A DNA stretch of 64,000 bases from G965237725 sp965237725 (GCA_965237725.1 OZ250151.1:3224001-3288000), one strand, 5' to 3'. Shown: positions 34,847 to 43,975, counted from the stretch's first letter. Numbers and translations: made by a program. The notes: a model not told the origin generated them from the sequence alone.

Positions 34847-35587
34847 TTATTTGGCATGTAGTGCTGTTTTTCGTCGACGGGATAGAGGACGGTATATCAA
34901 ATTCATCAACGGATCAGACCAACCATTTAGACTTGAGAAATCTGACTCATAAGATTGATGATGAAGCCAATGAATTTCAGGGCGCAAAATTATTCGAAAG
35001 CGTTGCAGTAATCTAATCCATCTCGGAATATTATCAAAATCAAACAATTTTCTAATTTCTAATTTTTGCTCTACTTTCGGTAATTTTTTTATATCAGCTA
35101 GGGATCTACTAAAATCCGATGCAGTTCTCAGATTACCCATGTGAGAGTATGTATGGACCTGATGAAATGCCATCATCCATATACTTGCCATGAGCAATGT
35201 CATTAGTATAAAAAAGTTTATTGGTGATGATTCGATGAGCACCATAAGAGTAATTGTTAGTAACAAAATGGGCAGCGACGCGTAGGCACCCTTTGTGAAA
35301 TTATTCCAAATATCCGAAGAATGTAAAATTGGGCGATCATGATGTTGTCTAAATTCCACAGATATTGGACCCAGTATCGGTGTGTCATCTGACCACACAT
35401 AATCAAATGTGAAGTGTGCTACTCCAGAGATAAGATCTGTGATAAAGGCACTTATTATAATTGCGGAAAGAAAGGCCAGTGCTGATGCATGCTCATGATG
35501 TAACAGTGCTGCAACGCATACTAATTGAGCTACTCCGCATCCGACAATGACAAATTTTGAAACTCTTGGCAATTTTACTGCTGACAT
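34847..35587 (-). CDS. CarF / plasmanylethanolamine-desaturase-like membrane protein
   Basis: This 246-residue protein has about four membrane segments. The His pattern of the Kua/TMEM189/CarF family is present: DLISGVAHFTFDYVW (His58), FRQHHDRP (His82, His83), FHQVHTYSH (His142, His145, His149) and IHWLHHQSYESDFSSLNGWSDPLMN (His206, His209, His210). Known members introduce the vinyl-ether bond of plasmalogens using a di-iron centre. The gene lies 43 bp after a DUF4442 gene on the same strand, probably as one unit. Plasmalogen desaturases are uncommon on mobile islands, and no ether-lipid synthesis gene is nearby, so the substrate here is uncertain. Confidence 0.85.
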   Translation of the reverse strand: MSAVKLPRVSKFVIVGCGVAQLVCVAALLHHEHASALAFLSAIIISAFITDLISGVAHFTFDYVWSDDTPILGPISVEFRQHHDRPILHSSDIWNNFTKGAYASLPILLLTITLMVLIESSPINFFILMTLLMASIWMMAFHQVHTYSHMGNLRTASDFSRSLADIKKLPKVEQKLEIRKLFDFDNIPRWIRLLQRFRIILRPEIHWLHHQSYESDFSSLNGWSDPLMNLIYRPLSRRRKTALHAK

Positions 35588-35630
35588 TTGTAAGATTCTC
35601 TCTATAAAATTCGAATTACTTAATTGGCCG

Positions 35631-36113
35631 TTATTTTCTAGAGATATATAGTTCTATACCTGCTTTAACGACAACCACACCGTCTTCGTTGTGTACTACT
35701 ACTTGCACAATTAGCTGATCATTAGAAAACCTGTCGGCGGGAATTTCGCAAGTTGCTGTCAATGTGCCACTAGCTTTATGTAAATACTCAACTTTCATGC
35801 CTTTGGGAATCCATCGAAGGTTTTTGGGAATTGTTACTTCCGCAGTCAGGCCAACCGCCATCTCGCATAAATTACATACAGCGATAGCATGAGTCGTTCC
35901 AATGTGATTTTTTACAGACCAACGTTGCTTCATCTGCACAACAACCTTGCCTACTTGCAATTCCGTAATTAGTGCGGGTATTGAAAAAAAATAAGGAGCA
36001 TTAAAGCAAATGAGCTTAGTAAATATCCATCTTCCGCCGGGTACGGAGTTTAGCTTTTTAAACAATCTTGGTATTTGAATCATGTAATCTAGATTGAAGA
36101 ACTTTGTATCCAA
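35631..36113 (-). CDS. DUF4442 hotdog-fold protein
   Basis: This 160-residue protein fits DUF4442 (thioesterase-like hotdog): an N-terminal helix FNAPYFFSIPALITEL, then GKVVVQMKQRWSVKNHIGTTHAIAVCNLCEMAVGL, and C-terminal strands LTATCEI, QLIVQVVVHNEDGVVVVKAGIELYI. The H-x-GT-HA segment matches the family signature. It is probably cotranscribed with the downstream CarF-like gene, hinting at a joint lipid-modifying role. Confidence 0.85.
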   Translation of the reverse strand: MDTKFFNLDYMIQIPRLFKKLNSVPGGRWIFTKLICFNAPYFFSIPALITELQVGKVVVQMKQRWSVKNHIGTTHAIAVCNLCEMAVGLTAEVTIPKNLRWIPKGMKVEYLHKASGTLTATCEIPADRFSNDQLIVQVVVHNEDGVVVVKAGIELYISRK

Positions 36114-36390
36114 TCTTTACAAATTGAACAATCTGAGAATGTGGTAAATACCACAACTTCTGGCTCACCCGTTTGCTTACTTACTTGTGTCTGAATGGCG
36201 ATGACCTGCGCAATATCTAACGATATTGACAAGTTAAATGGCAGTACCCAAAAGGTTATAAATAAGGTTGGCGGCGAAATTCTAATTTAATTTATCTCAA
36301 AGTAGTAATCTAAAATGTGGGAAAATCCACACTGGGTCACGGATAAAAACGATATACTCAAAAGATCCAATTAATTTTCAGAGAATTCTA
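36114..36390. other. Gap with IS6-type end relic
   Basis: There is no gene. GATATTGACAAGTTAA followed by GGCAGTACC at 36222-36248 is a mangled IS6-type terminal repeat. Confidence 0.5.
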
Positions 36391-36513
36391 ATATAGCATT
36401 ATATGCATTTGACGGCACGTGAAACGCCGATGAAGACGAAGGCGGAAAAGATACTAACGTTGTGAACTTTAAGGAGCTTTATTCGGGGCAGGATGTGGAA
36501 TATATCGAGGGGG
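36391..36513 (+). pseudogene. 5' fragment of a second DUF2235 hydrolase gene
   Basis: The bases read IALYAFDGT, a stop (TGA for Gly), NADEDEGGKDTNVVNFKELY and SGQDVEYIEG. This matches the opening ALYAFDGTGNEAAD of the intact gene at 33,413. It is cut off by an IS6-type end at 36,513. Confidence 0.75.
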
Positions 36514-36720
36514 TAGTAACAAGTTAACTTCTTGAAACAAGAAATTTCGCGCATTTATCCCTCTTTTAAAACACGGCACATTTCCAAGATGCGAAGGCAC
36601 GCATTCTAAAAAATCGATAGGTAGCAGCAGATACTAAATGGTGCCTCAGATAAAATAAGTTATAAACCGCAGCACGCGCATCTAATAAACGTTGCACCTG
36701 ATTGTAAGTCTTCAAATGAT
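36513..36720 (-). pseudogene. 3' fragment of an IS6-family copy, minus strand
   Basis: On the minus strand it reads NQVQRLLDARAAVYNLFYLR, HHLVSAATYRFFRMRAFASW and a stop at 36566-36568. The terminal repeat GGTAGTAACAAGTTAAC is at 36513-36529. The 5' side is replaced by the deleted IS3-type relic. Confidence 0.8.
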
Positions 36721-36734
36721 ATGGAACAGTCGTG

Positions 36735-36993
36735 TGTATAAATTAAGAGAGACATTTTGATTATATCGCCTGGTTAGTGTCAGGCACACTGTTTAGGTTT
36801 TCAACCCTCCTGTGCTGCAATGCTTTCTTCGCCTCGAAGGCCTTCCAGCACAATACGTATCTTTTCTTCTGCTGAATACTTGCGTCGGGTTTTACGGTGA
36901 ATCGCTTTTACTACTTTCTCTGAACTATAATGACTCATTTCAAGACCTCTTTTAATAGTGTTAAATTAACAGAAGTCTCTCTTAATATTTACA
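36735..36993 (-). mobile_element. Internally deleted derivative of the IS3-type element
   Basis: It is 259 bp with both inner ends preserved. It keeps about 50 codons of orfA at the 5' side and the last few dozen bases of orfB, joined at an internal deletion. It is inverted relative to the full copy at 31,617. About 20 bp beyond its orfB end and 33 bp beyond its orfA end are also shared with the flanks of the full copy. Confidence 0.85.
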
Positions 36994-37027
36994 TCATTTT
37001 GGCTTCACATCTTTTGACGGGATACAA

Positions 37028-37195
37028 ATTGTTGTTCGAGATTTACTGGGTCATAGTACGATTAATATGACCGAGCGATACGCGCATTTAGCGCCAGTAA
37101 ATGTTCGTAAAGCTCTTGATGTACTGAGTTCGTCACATTTTAGTCACACTGAACAAAATGAAGCTGTACAGGTGAGCCATAAGTTGTTGATTTAA
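37028..37195 (+). pseudogene. C-terminal remnant of a tyrosine recombinase (integrase)
   Basis: Fifty-five codons and a stop remain: VVRDLLGHSTINMTERYAHL, then APVNVRKALDVL and a basic tail. LGHS-x6-RYAHL carries the catalytic His and Tyr of phage-type integrases. The 5' part was removed by the IS3-type relic whose outer end finishes at 37,026. The stop abuts the CCA end of tRNA-Met, the normal position of an island integrase next to its att site. Confidence 0.85.
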
Positions 37196-37272
37196 TGGTG
37201 GCTACGGGTAGATTCGAACTACCGACCCCATCATTATGAGTGATGTGCTCTAACCAACTGAGCTACGTAGCC
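37196..37272 (-). tRNA. tRNA-Met (CAT), elongator type, CCA encoded
   Basis: The cloverleaf fits: acceptor GGCTACG/CGTAGCC, D-arm AGCTCAGTTGGTTAGAGC, anticodon loop CTCATAA with anticodon CAT, T-arm GGTAG-TTCGAAT-CTACC, and encoded CCA. The acceptor starts with a paired G, unlike an initiator. It is the intact original of the relics at 12,161 and 13,948. Confidence 0.96.
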
Positions 37273-37428
37273 AACTATTTGTCGCGGGGTTGCGGAGGGT
37301 ACCTGAATCTAATTATCCATGCAATAGTTGGGGAAAATCCCCGTTAAAGTTCGATTTCTAAGTTGCATTAACCAGACTTTGGGTGTTTTCTTGCTCCCTT
37401 CAATTTCTTGCTGTAATCTGGGCCTATT

Positions 37429-40400
37429 ATGTTGCCACAATCGATTCCTGATCCTTTGAATGACTTTCACCACGCCTTAAAGTCGTGGTTTTATGATCAG
37501 TTCGAGCAACCCACCCAGCCCCAGCTCGATGCCTGGCAGGCCATAGAAAATGGCCATCATGCTTTGATTGCGGCGCCCACGGGATCGGGTAAAACCCTGG
37601 CGGCATTTCTCGGCGCCATCAATGGCCTGGTGAAACAATCTGAAGTCGGGGAGCTGGCTCAGGAAGTCAGCGTTGTCTATGTGTCCCCCTTAAAAGCGCT
37701 TTCCAATGACATCGAAAGAAACCTCCAGGATCCATTGTTGGGAGTTCAGAAGTATCTAAATTCTGATCAGATTAAGGCGGCGGTGCGTACTGGCGATACG
37801 CCCCAGTACGAAAGAACAAAAATGATCAAAAATCCGCCGCATATTCTGGTGACTACGCCTGAGTCTTTATACATTTTACTGACCTCAGAATCCGGGCGAA
37901 ATATGTTATCAACGGCTAAAACCGTGATCATCGATGAAATCCATGCGCTGATATCATCAAAACGTGGTGCCCATCTGGCGCTGTCCATGGAACGATTGCA
38001 AAGGCTATGCAATGCGCGGATAAATCGCATTGGTCTTTCAGCAACTCAGGAGCCTATGGAATTGGTTTCACGTTTCCTCCTTGGCAGCGATCAAAAAAGC
38101 CATTGCCAGATCATCGACAGTGGTCATCAGCGAAATCGCGATTTACAAATTTGCATGCCCCAGTCCAATCTGGAGGCGGTTATGGCGGGGGAGGTCTGGG
38201 GTGAAGTTTATGGGTCTCTGGAAAATCTGATTAATGCCCATCAAACGACATTGATTTTTGTCAATACCCGACGATTGGCGGAGCGACTGGCAAAGGCCCT
38301 TGCGGAACGATTGGGAGATGAAGCCGTCACCTCTCATCATGGCAGTCTGGCTAAAGAACATCGTTTCTCTGCGGAACAGCGGTTGAAAACCGGGCAACTC
38401 AAAGCCCTGGTTACAACGGCCTCTTTAGAACTGGGTATCGATATCGGCGAAATCGATCTGGTCTGCCAGATTGGTTCCCCGCGGGCGGTGAGTGTATTTT
38501 TACAGCGAGTAGGGCGGTCCGGGCATAGCCTGGGTAAAACTCCGAAGGGCAGATTGTTTCCATTGTCCCGAGATGATCTGGTGGAGTGTGTGGCATTACT
38601 CGATGCGGTTGCACAAGGTGAGCTCGACCAACTGGGAATTTATCCTAAACCCCTGGACGTGCTGGCTCAGCAAATTGTTGCTGAAGTCTCTGCGGGGGAA
38701 ATTTTAATTGATGATCTCTATCAACAATTTAGCGCAGCCAGCCCTTATAGAAATTTAAGCCGGGAAGAATTTAATGATGTGGTGAGAATGCTGGCTGATG
38801 GATTTAGTACTCGGCGAGGTCGACGATCCGCCCACATTCACCTGGATGCGGTAAATGGCAAGATCAGACCGAGAAAAGGTGCGCGCTTGACGGCGATTAC
38901 CAACGGCGGCACCATTCCCGACCAATTTGATTATGATGTCATTCTTCAACCCGAAAGTCTGAAGATAGGCACCTTGAATGAAGATTTTTCATTCGAATCA
39001 TTGCCTGGAGATATTTTCCAACTCGGCAATACCTCGTACCAGATTTTGAAAGTTGAGCTTGGCAAGGTATTTGTCCGTGATGCCAAAGGCCAACCGCCGA
39101 ATATTCCATTCTGGTTTGGCGAAGCTCCGGGACGAACCCATGCTATGAGTATTGCTGTTTCCCGATTGCGAAAAAATATCGAATTGTGGTTAAGCGACGG
39201 GATGAGTGCCACGCGGGAGAAGGTGATTGCCCATTACAACATCGGATCCGTTGCGGCCGAGCAGCTGGTGGATTACCTTGGCGCGGCCTGTGCAGCTCTG
39301 GGTGCATTACCCACCCACGATACGGTTATTTTTGAACGATTTTTTGATGAAGCCGGCGACCAGCATCTGGTTGTCCATTCTGCATTCGGTTCCCGGGTCA
39401 ATCGGGCCTGGGGTTTGGCATTGCGCAAACGATTTTGCCGAAAGTTTAATTTTGAACTTCAGGCGGCGGCCCTCGAAGATACCATCGTATTGTCCCTGGG
39501 CAGCACTCATAGTTTTCCACTGGAAGAACCAGCGAGCTATTTGGATTCAAAAAGCGTAGAAGATGTGTTGACCCAGGCGCTGCTGGATGCACCCATGTTT
39601 CCTACCCATTGGCGCTGGAATGCCACCATTGCCCTGGCCATAAGACGATTTACCAGCGGTTCAAAAACGCCACCCCAGTTTCAGCGCAGCAATGCAGAAG
39701 ATCTGATTGCCGTGGTGTTTCCCGACCAAATTGCCTGCGCCGAGAATATTGCAGGAAAGCGCGAAATTCCAGATCATCCATTGGTGAAACAGACGCTTTA
39801 CGATTGTTTGAATGATTTAATGGATGTGAGATCTCTGGAAAAAATTCTTGATGGATTGAAAGCGGGTGACATTCGTCTGATCTGCAAAGATCTTACCGCG
39901 CCGTCACCTTTATCAGAAGAAGTGTTGACTGCAAAGCCCTATGCCTTTTTGGATGATGCGCCAGCAGAAGAGCGCCGTACCGCATTGGTCCGAACACGGC
40001 AGTTTCTAAATCCTGAAGATGCCATATCACTCGGGCGATTGAATGGGGATGTCATTGACGAGGTTCGCAAGGAAGCTTGGCCTGATGTCTCGAATTATGA
40101 CGAATGCCACGATGGCTTGATGATTCTCGGCGGTGTATCAACGGCGGAAGTAATTGATCACAACTGGTCGGACTGGCTGCAGCAACTTGCAAGGGAAGGA
40201 CGGGCATGTGAAATTACCTTCGGGATTCAAACTTATTGGGTTGCCGCCGAGCGATTGAATTTATGGTTAACCATTCATCCGCAGCTTGAACGCAACCCCG
40301 AAATTGAACCCGCGGGATATTTGGTGGTTGAAAATCAAAATGTGGCCATTCTCGAATTATTGCGCATGCGATTACAAGGGTTAGGACCGGTAATTGAACA

Positions 40401-41784
40401 ATCGCTAGTAGAATTTTTGCAACTCGATAGCCAATCGGTCAACCATGGGTTGATGGCATTGGAGCAGGAAGGTTCTGTGATGCGGGGTCAATTTGATTCG
40501 AATGGTGATGCAGGCGTTTTGGGTTTGGATGAAGAAGCGGTGCAGTGGTGTGAGCGGGGGCTGCTTGCACGGATTCATCGCCGTACATTGAACAACTTGC
40601 GCAAACAGATTCAACCGGCTTCAATTAACGGCTTTATGCGATTTTTATTTCAATGGCAGGGGCTGGATGCTGAAAATCAAGCAGACACCAATGACCCAGA
40701 GTCATTGGCCACGGTGTTACAACAGCTGGAAGGTCTGGATGTTTCCGCTGGAGCCTGGGAAGAATCGGTATTGCCGTCGCGAATCAATGGTTATATGACT
40801 TATTGGCTGGATATACTCTGTTCAAGCGGACGTATAACCTGGTCGCGATTAAATGTTTCAAATCCTGGCAATGGCAGTGTGAAACAAAGTAATAAACAAT
40901 CACCCATCGCCCTGGTATCACGCTCCGGGCTTAAACATTGGCAGCAATTCAGTAAACAAACCACCGAGCAGGATCAGTTATCCAAAAATGGCCAACGAAT
41001 TTATGAATTACTGGACCGAAATGGTGCGCAGTTTTTTGATGATCTGGTTGGAGTAGGGGGATGGGTGGCAACCGAGGTTGAGCAGGGGCTTTCTGAGCTA
41101 GTGAGCTTTGGGTTGGTGACCAGTGACAATTATGCGGGGTTACGCGGGTTGACTCGTAGTGGTCCTGAGGTGCGGTCAAAATATCATCGGCGGGCCAGGT
41201 CGAAAAGATCGGCGATGGATAATGCAGGAAGGTGGTCATTGATACGTGTTCAAGTCAATCAGGACGAGTCCAGGAATTTTGATCAATGGGATTCTGTAGA
41301 ATATATCGCGGGTGTATTGCTACGGCGGTATGGCGTTGTATTTCGGGGGCTTCTGGAATTTGAAAACAGCGTACCCAGTTGGCGGGAGTTGCACTATGTT
41401 TATCGGCGCATGGAGGCACGAGGTGAGGTGCGTGGTGGCCGGTTTGTTAGCGGATTATCAGGCGAGCAATTCGCTTTGCCCGAGGCAGTGGGATTGTTAA
41501 AAAGTGCAGATCGAGAAAAGCAGCAAATGTTAGTTTCGATTAGTGCCGCAGATCCATTAAACTTAACGGGTTCCATATTGCCCGGAGATCGTGTTCCGGC
41601 GGTGAGGAAAAATCGGTTATTGTTTAAAAATGGTAAGCTTATCGCCACCTTGATTGCAGGAGAAATAAGCTGGCTGGGCATCCTGGACAGCCATGATCAA
41701 TGGGAAGCTCAAAAAAAATTAATTGCGTCACCCACATCTCCACCGGGGCGTTATCGACACAGAGGAATATCGACATTTCATTGA
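37429..41784 (+). CDS. lhr: Large ATP-dependent helicase Lhr
   Basis: The 1451-residue protein is near the bacterial long Lhr length. Superfamily 2 motifs are present: Q-motif region QPTQPQLDAW, motif I AAPTGSGKT (49-56), Ia VYVSPLKALSNDI, Ib TTPESLYILL, motif II IIDEIHAL, motif III GLSATQEP, motif IV FVNTRRLAERLAKAL, V TASLELGIDIGEIDLV and VI QRVGRSGH. The long C-terminal half holds the Lhr winged-helix and core-extension domains (from about 450). Lhr acts on DNA:RNA hybrids and branched DNA in repair. The gene follows tRNA-Met by 156 bp and marks the return to core chromosome. Confidence 0.93.
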   Translation: MLPQSIPDPLNDFHHALKSWFYDQFEQPTQPQLDAWQAIENGHHALIAAPTGSGKTLAAFLGAINGLVKQSEVGELAQEVSVVYVSPLKALSNDIERNLQDPLLGVQKYLNSDQIKAAVRTGDTPQYERTKMIKNPPHILVTTPESLYILLTSESGRNMLSTAKTVIIDEIHALISSKRGAHLALSMERLQRLCNARINRIGLSATQEPMELVSRFLLGSDQKSHCQIIDSGHQRNRDLQICMPQSNLEAVMAGEVWGEVYGSLENLINAHQTTLIFVNTRRLAERLAKALAERLGDEAVTSHHGSLAKEHRFSAEQRLKTGQLKALVTTASLELGIDIGEIDLVCQIGSPRAVSVFLQRVGRSGHSLGKTPKGRLFPLSRDDLVECVALLDAVAQGELDQLGIYPKPLDVLAQQIVAEVSAGEILIDDLYQQFSAASPYRNLSREEFNDVVRMLADGFSTRRGRRSAHIHLDAVNGKIRPRKGARLTAITNGGTIPDQFDYDVILQPESLKIGTLNEDFSFESLPGDIFQLGNTSYQILKVELGKVFVRDAKGQPPNIPFWFGEAPGRTHAMSIAVSRLRKNIELWLSDGMSATREKVIAHYNIGSVAAEQLVDYLGAACAALGALPTHDTVIFERFFDEAGDQHLVVHSAFGSRVNRAWGLALRKRFCRKFNFELQAAALEDTIVLSLGSTHSFPLEEPASYLDSKSVEDVLTQALLDAPMFPTHWRWNATIALAIRRFTSGSKTPPQFQRSNAEDLIAVVFPDQIACAENIAGKREIPDHPLVKQTLYDCLNDLMDVRSLEKILDGLKAGDIRLICKDLTAPSPLSEEVLTAKPYAFLDDAPAEERRTALVRTRQFLNPEDAISLGRLNGDVIDEVRKEAWPDVSNYDECHDGLMILGGVSTAEVIDHNWSDWLQQLAREGRACEITFGIQTYWVAAERLNLWLTIHPQLERNPEIEPAGYLVVENQNVAILELLRMRLQGLGPVIEQSLVEFLQLDSQSVNHGLMALEQEGSVMRGQFDSNGDAGVLGLDEEAVQWCERGLLARIHRRTLNNLRKQIQPASINGFMRFLFQWQGLDAENQADTNDPESLATVLQQLEGLDVSAGAWEESVLPSRINGYMTYWLDILCSSGRITWSRLNVSNPGNGSVKQSNKQSPIALVSRSGLKHWQQFSKQTTEQDQLSKNGQRIYELLDRNGAQFFDDLVGVGGWVATEVEQGLSELVSFGLVTSDNYAGLRGLTRSGPEVRSKYHRRARSKRSAMDNAGRWSLIRVQVNQDESRNFDQWDSVEYIAGVLLRRYGVVFRGLLEFENSVPSWRELHYVYRRMEARGEVRGGRFVSGLSGEQFALPEAVGLLKSADREKQQMLVSISAADPLNLTGSILPGDRVPAVRKNRLLFKNGKLIATLIAGEISWLGILDSHDQWEAQKKLIASPTSPPGRYRHRGISTFH

Positions 41785-41881
41785 TCAAAGATTGCGCTTC
41801 CCATTGGGTATTGTTTATTGAAGCATGATAATATTTTGAACCGGGCGGTGTTTTGACCTGCCATCAGTTTTAAAAATCTAA

Positions 41882-42054
41882 GGAACCTCTGATTAAAACA
41901 TGAACAGTCAATTTGAGTTCAAACCCAATATATCACGTGGCAATTTCTGCGTTGCAAAACTTCGCAATAGCCGTGCTATTGTGTGCGTTTTGCGCCTTGA
42001 ACTTGATCATTTTTAATTACAACTTGATCTGCCCAGTTTTAATCAGAGGCTTCC
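41882..42054. mobile_element. MITE copy 1 (173 bp)
   Basis: GGAACCTCTGATTAAAAC at the left pairs with GTTTTAATCAGAGGCTTCC at the right. The interior includes CAATTTCTGCGTTGCAAAACTT. A related copy in opposite orientation lies at 44,767. No reading frame is present. Confidence 0.8.
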
Positions 42055-42141
42055 TAGCAAATTGGGGGATTTGATATGTGGTTATTTCTAGTTGTAACTT
42101 TCGTGCTTGTATCAATAAATAAAATTGTTTAATTCGCGCTA

Positions 42142-43374
42142 ATGGGCTACTTATTTTTTCAGATATGGATATGGCTGTTATTAGCCGCAACTATGGGACT
42201 GGTAATTGGGTGGTTGATATTTCGAAAGTCTGCCCCAATGGATTCAGCTCCAATGGAAATTCGGGATATCGCAGATCAAGATCAAGTTCGATCTGAATCA
42301 GAAGAGCTGGATGAGTTGAACGATGATTTGAGTGAAGAGGCAAGCGTACACGAACCTGAAACTACGACATCTCAGCTTGAGACTGAATCATTATTCGAGA
42401 AAATTAACCCCGCTAAATTTACCCCGGTGGACTCGTTAAAGGATTCATTTGATGATGAGTTTGACTCGCTAAGTGTCGGTGCGAATGAAACGGCGGTTCT
42501 CCAAAACCAGATTGAGAAATACAGGGAAATTAACGGAATGCTTCAATCGAAAATCGAACTGGCGAACAAGTCGAAATTCGCAAACGAGAAAATCGCACAT
42601 AAATTAGATGCTGAACTGGAAGACTATAAGGATAAACTGACTGAAATGGAAAATGCGCTTGAGTCTGAAAATCAAAGTAGGGCTGAAAGTCAGTTTCAAA
42701 AGCTTTCATCGGAATCAGAACTGGAAGAATACAGGAAGAAAATTATTGAATTGGAATCAGAGGTAGGGCTTGCGAATAAGCACAGTGAGCATATCGATAC
42801 CCAGAATCAGTTTGCGACGGAAGAGGCGGACAAATACCGAACGAAAATTTTTGACCTGGAATCAGCTTTAGAACTCGAAAGCGAGGAAAATCAAAAGTAT
42901 CAATCTCTCCACCAGTCTTCTGTAAATCAGTTGGAAGAAGTTAACCAGAAAATTGTCGAGCTGGAGTCGGCCATTGAAGAAGCCGATGAGCGAGAACAAG
43001 ACTACGAGTCAATTAATCAAATTTCCATGGAGCAGCTGGAAAATTATCAGGGAAAACTAGCAGAGTTGGAATCTGAAGTAGAAGCTGCAAAGGAACGTGA
43101 ATATAAATCTAATTTCTTACACGAATCAGATGATCAAAAACCAGAAACTCTGGACGCCCCACAGGGGAATGCGGATGATTTAACCAGGATAAAAGGGGTT
43201 GGGCCGGTGCTGCAAAGGAAATTAAACAATATTGGATTTTTTCACTTTTGGCAAATTGCAAATTTGACCGAAGAAAATATAAAATGGGTAGATAAGTTTC
43301 TCGACTATCCAGGGCGAGTCGAGCGTGGAAACTGGTTGGAGCAGGCCAGCAAGCTAATGGATCAAGGAAAATAG
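42142..43374 (+). CDS. Membrane-anchored coiled-coil protein with C-terminal HhH domain
   Basis: This 410-residue protein has one N-terminal membrane segment (IWIWLLLAATMGLVIGWLIF), an acidic linker to about 100, then about 230 residues of Glu-rich heptads with a repeated unit (Y..KI.ELES.LE.E....) typical of a long coiled coil. The C-terminal 65 residues, DDLTRIKGVGPVLQRKLN, FFHFWQIANLTEENI and onward, are the helix-hairpin-helix module seen at the end of many proteobacterial membrane proteins. It may tether nucleic acid or a partner to the membrane. The function is unknown. Confidence 0.8.
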   Translation: MGYLFFQIWIWLLLAATMGLVIGWLIFRKSAPMDSAPMEIRDIADQDQVRSESEELDELNDDLSEEASVHEPETTTSQLETESLFEKINPAKFTPVDSLKDSFDDEFDSLSVGANETAVLQNQIEKYREINGMLQSKIELANKSKFANEKIAHKLDAELEDYKDKLTEMENALESENQSRAESQFQKLSSESELEEYRKKIIELESEVGLANKHSEHIDTQNQFATEEADKYRTKIFDLESALELESEENQKYQSLHQSSVNQLEEVNQKIVELESAIEEADEREQDYESINQISMEQLENYQGKLAELESEVEAAKEREYKSNFLHESDDQKPETLDAPQGNADDLTRIKGVGPVLQRKLNNIGFFHFWQIANLTEENIKWVDKFLDYPGRVERGNWLEQASKLMDQGK

Positions 43375-43449
43375 GAATTCAAACAGTTCGCTACTCGGAT
43401 CATTCTTCGCGGATCAGCCAAAATAATTTTGCGCATAGAATAAATTGTC

Positions 43450-43713
43450 CTATGACATAATCTTTTTGATTAATCCGATTATAATCATCAATGCGCCACC
43501 GCCTATTCCACCGCTGACTATATCGCTGGCTATACCATCCAGTATCCCAGAACCTAGTATTGCAATAAGTTGGCCGCCCAATGCGCCGCCAACGATTCCA
43601 GCCAGACTATTGCCAACAGCGCCAAGACTAAACGTTTTTAAAAGGGCACCCGCGATGTTTCCTCCGACTGCACCACTTATTAACTGTATTATTAAAGGTA
43701 GTAGCGTTTCCAT
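43450..43713 (-). CDS. Small Gly/Ala/Ile-rich hydrophobic protein
   Basis: This 87-residue protein is almost wholly hydrophobic with small residues: LIIQLISGAVGGNIAGALL, then SLAGIVGGALGGQLIAILGS, and ending MIIIGLIKKIMS. The AGGTGA ribosome site sits 6 bases before the ATG. It probably inserts in the membrane as two or three helices with glycine-zipper packing. Similar short proteins are known as uncharacterised only. It is convergent with the HhH protein. Confidence 0.65.
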   Translation of the reverse strand: METLLPLIIQLISGAVGGNIAGALLKTFSLGAVGNSLAGIVGGALGGQLIAILGSGILDGIASDIVSGGIGGGALMIIIGLIKKIMS

Positions 43714-43829
43714 AAATTCACCTCTGATTTATTGATTGCATGCATATTATAGAGGGTTGTGAAATCAAATAGGCATGCATTATTTCCCTGATCCCTGGAA
43801 TATTTTACCCATATTGAGCGTTATAAAGC

Positions 43830-43975
43830 TAAATCTGGATTCTTTCCTTTCCTTCGCCAAGGCTCAGGACGACGCACTACGTTCAGGACGACGCGCCAAG
43901 CTCAGAACGACGGCGACTGGTTGTTATATCTCGCCGTCATCCTGTGGAGGCACGACGAAGGATCTACGGGACGGG
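43830..43975. repeat. Short GACGACG-type intergenic repeats
   Basis: Imperfect units of the form CTCAGGACGACGC occur three times near 43862-43913, beside a bacterial intergenic palindrome-type sequence. No gene is present. Confidence 0.5.

Noticed and set aside
34813..35016. 67-codon plus-strand frame overlapping the CarF-like gene end
   Set aside because: It is antisense to conserved residues of the CarF-like protein and lacks a ribosome site.
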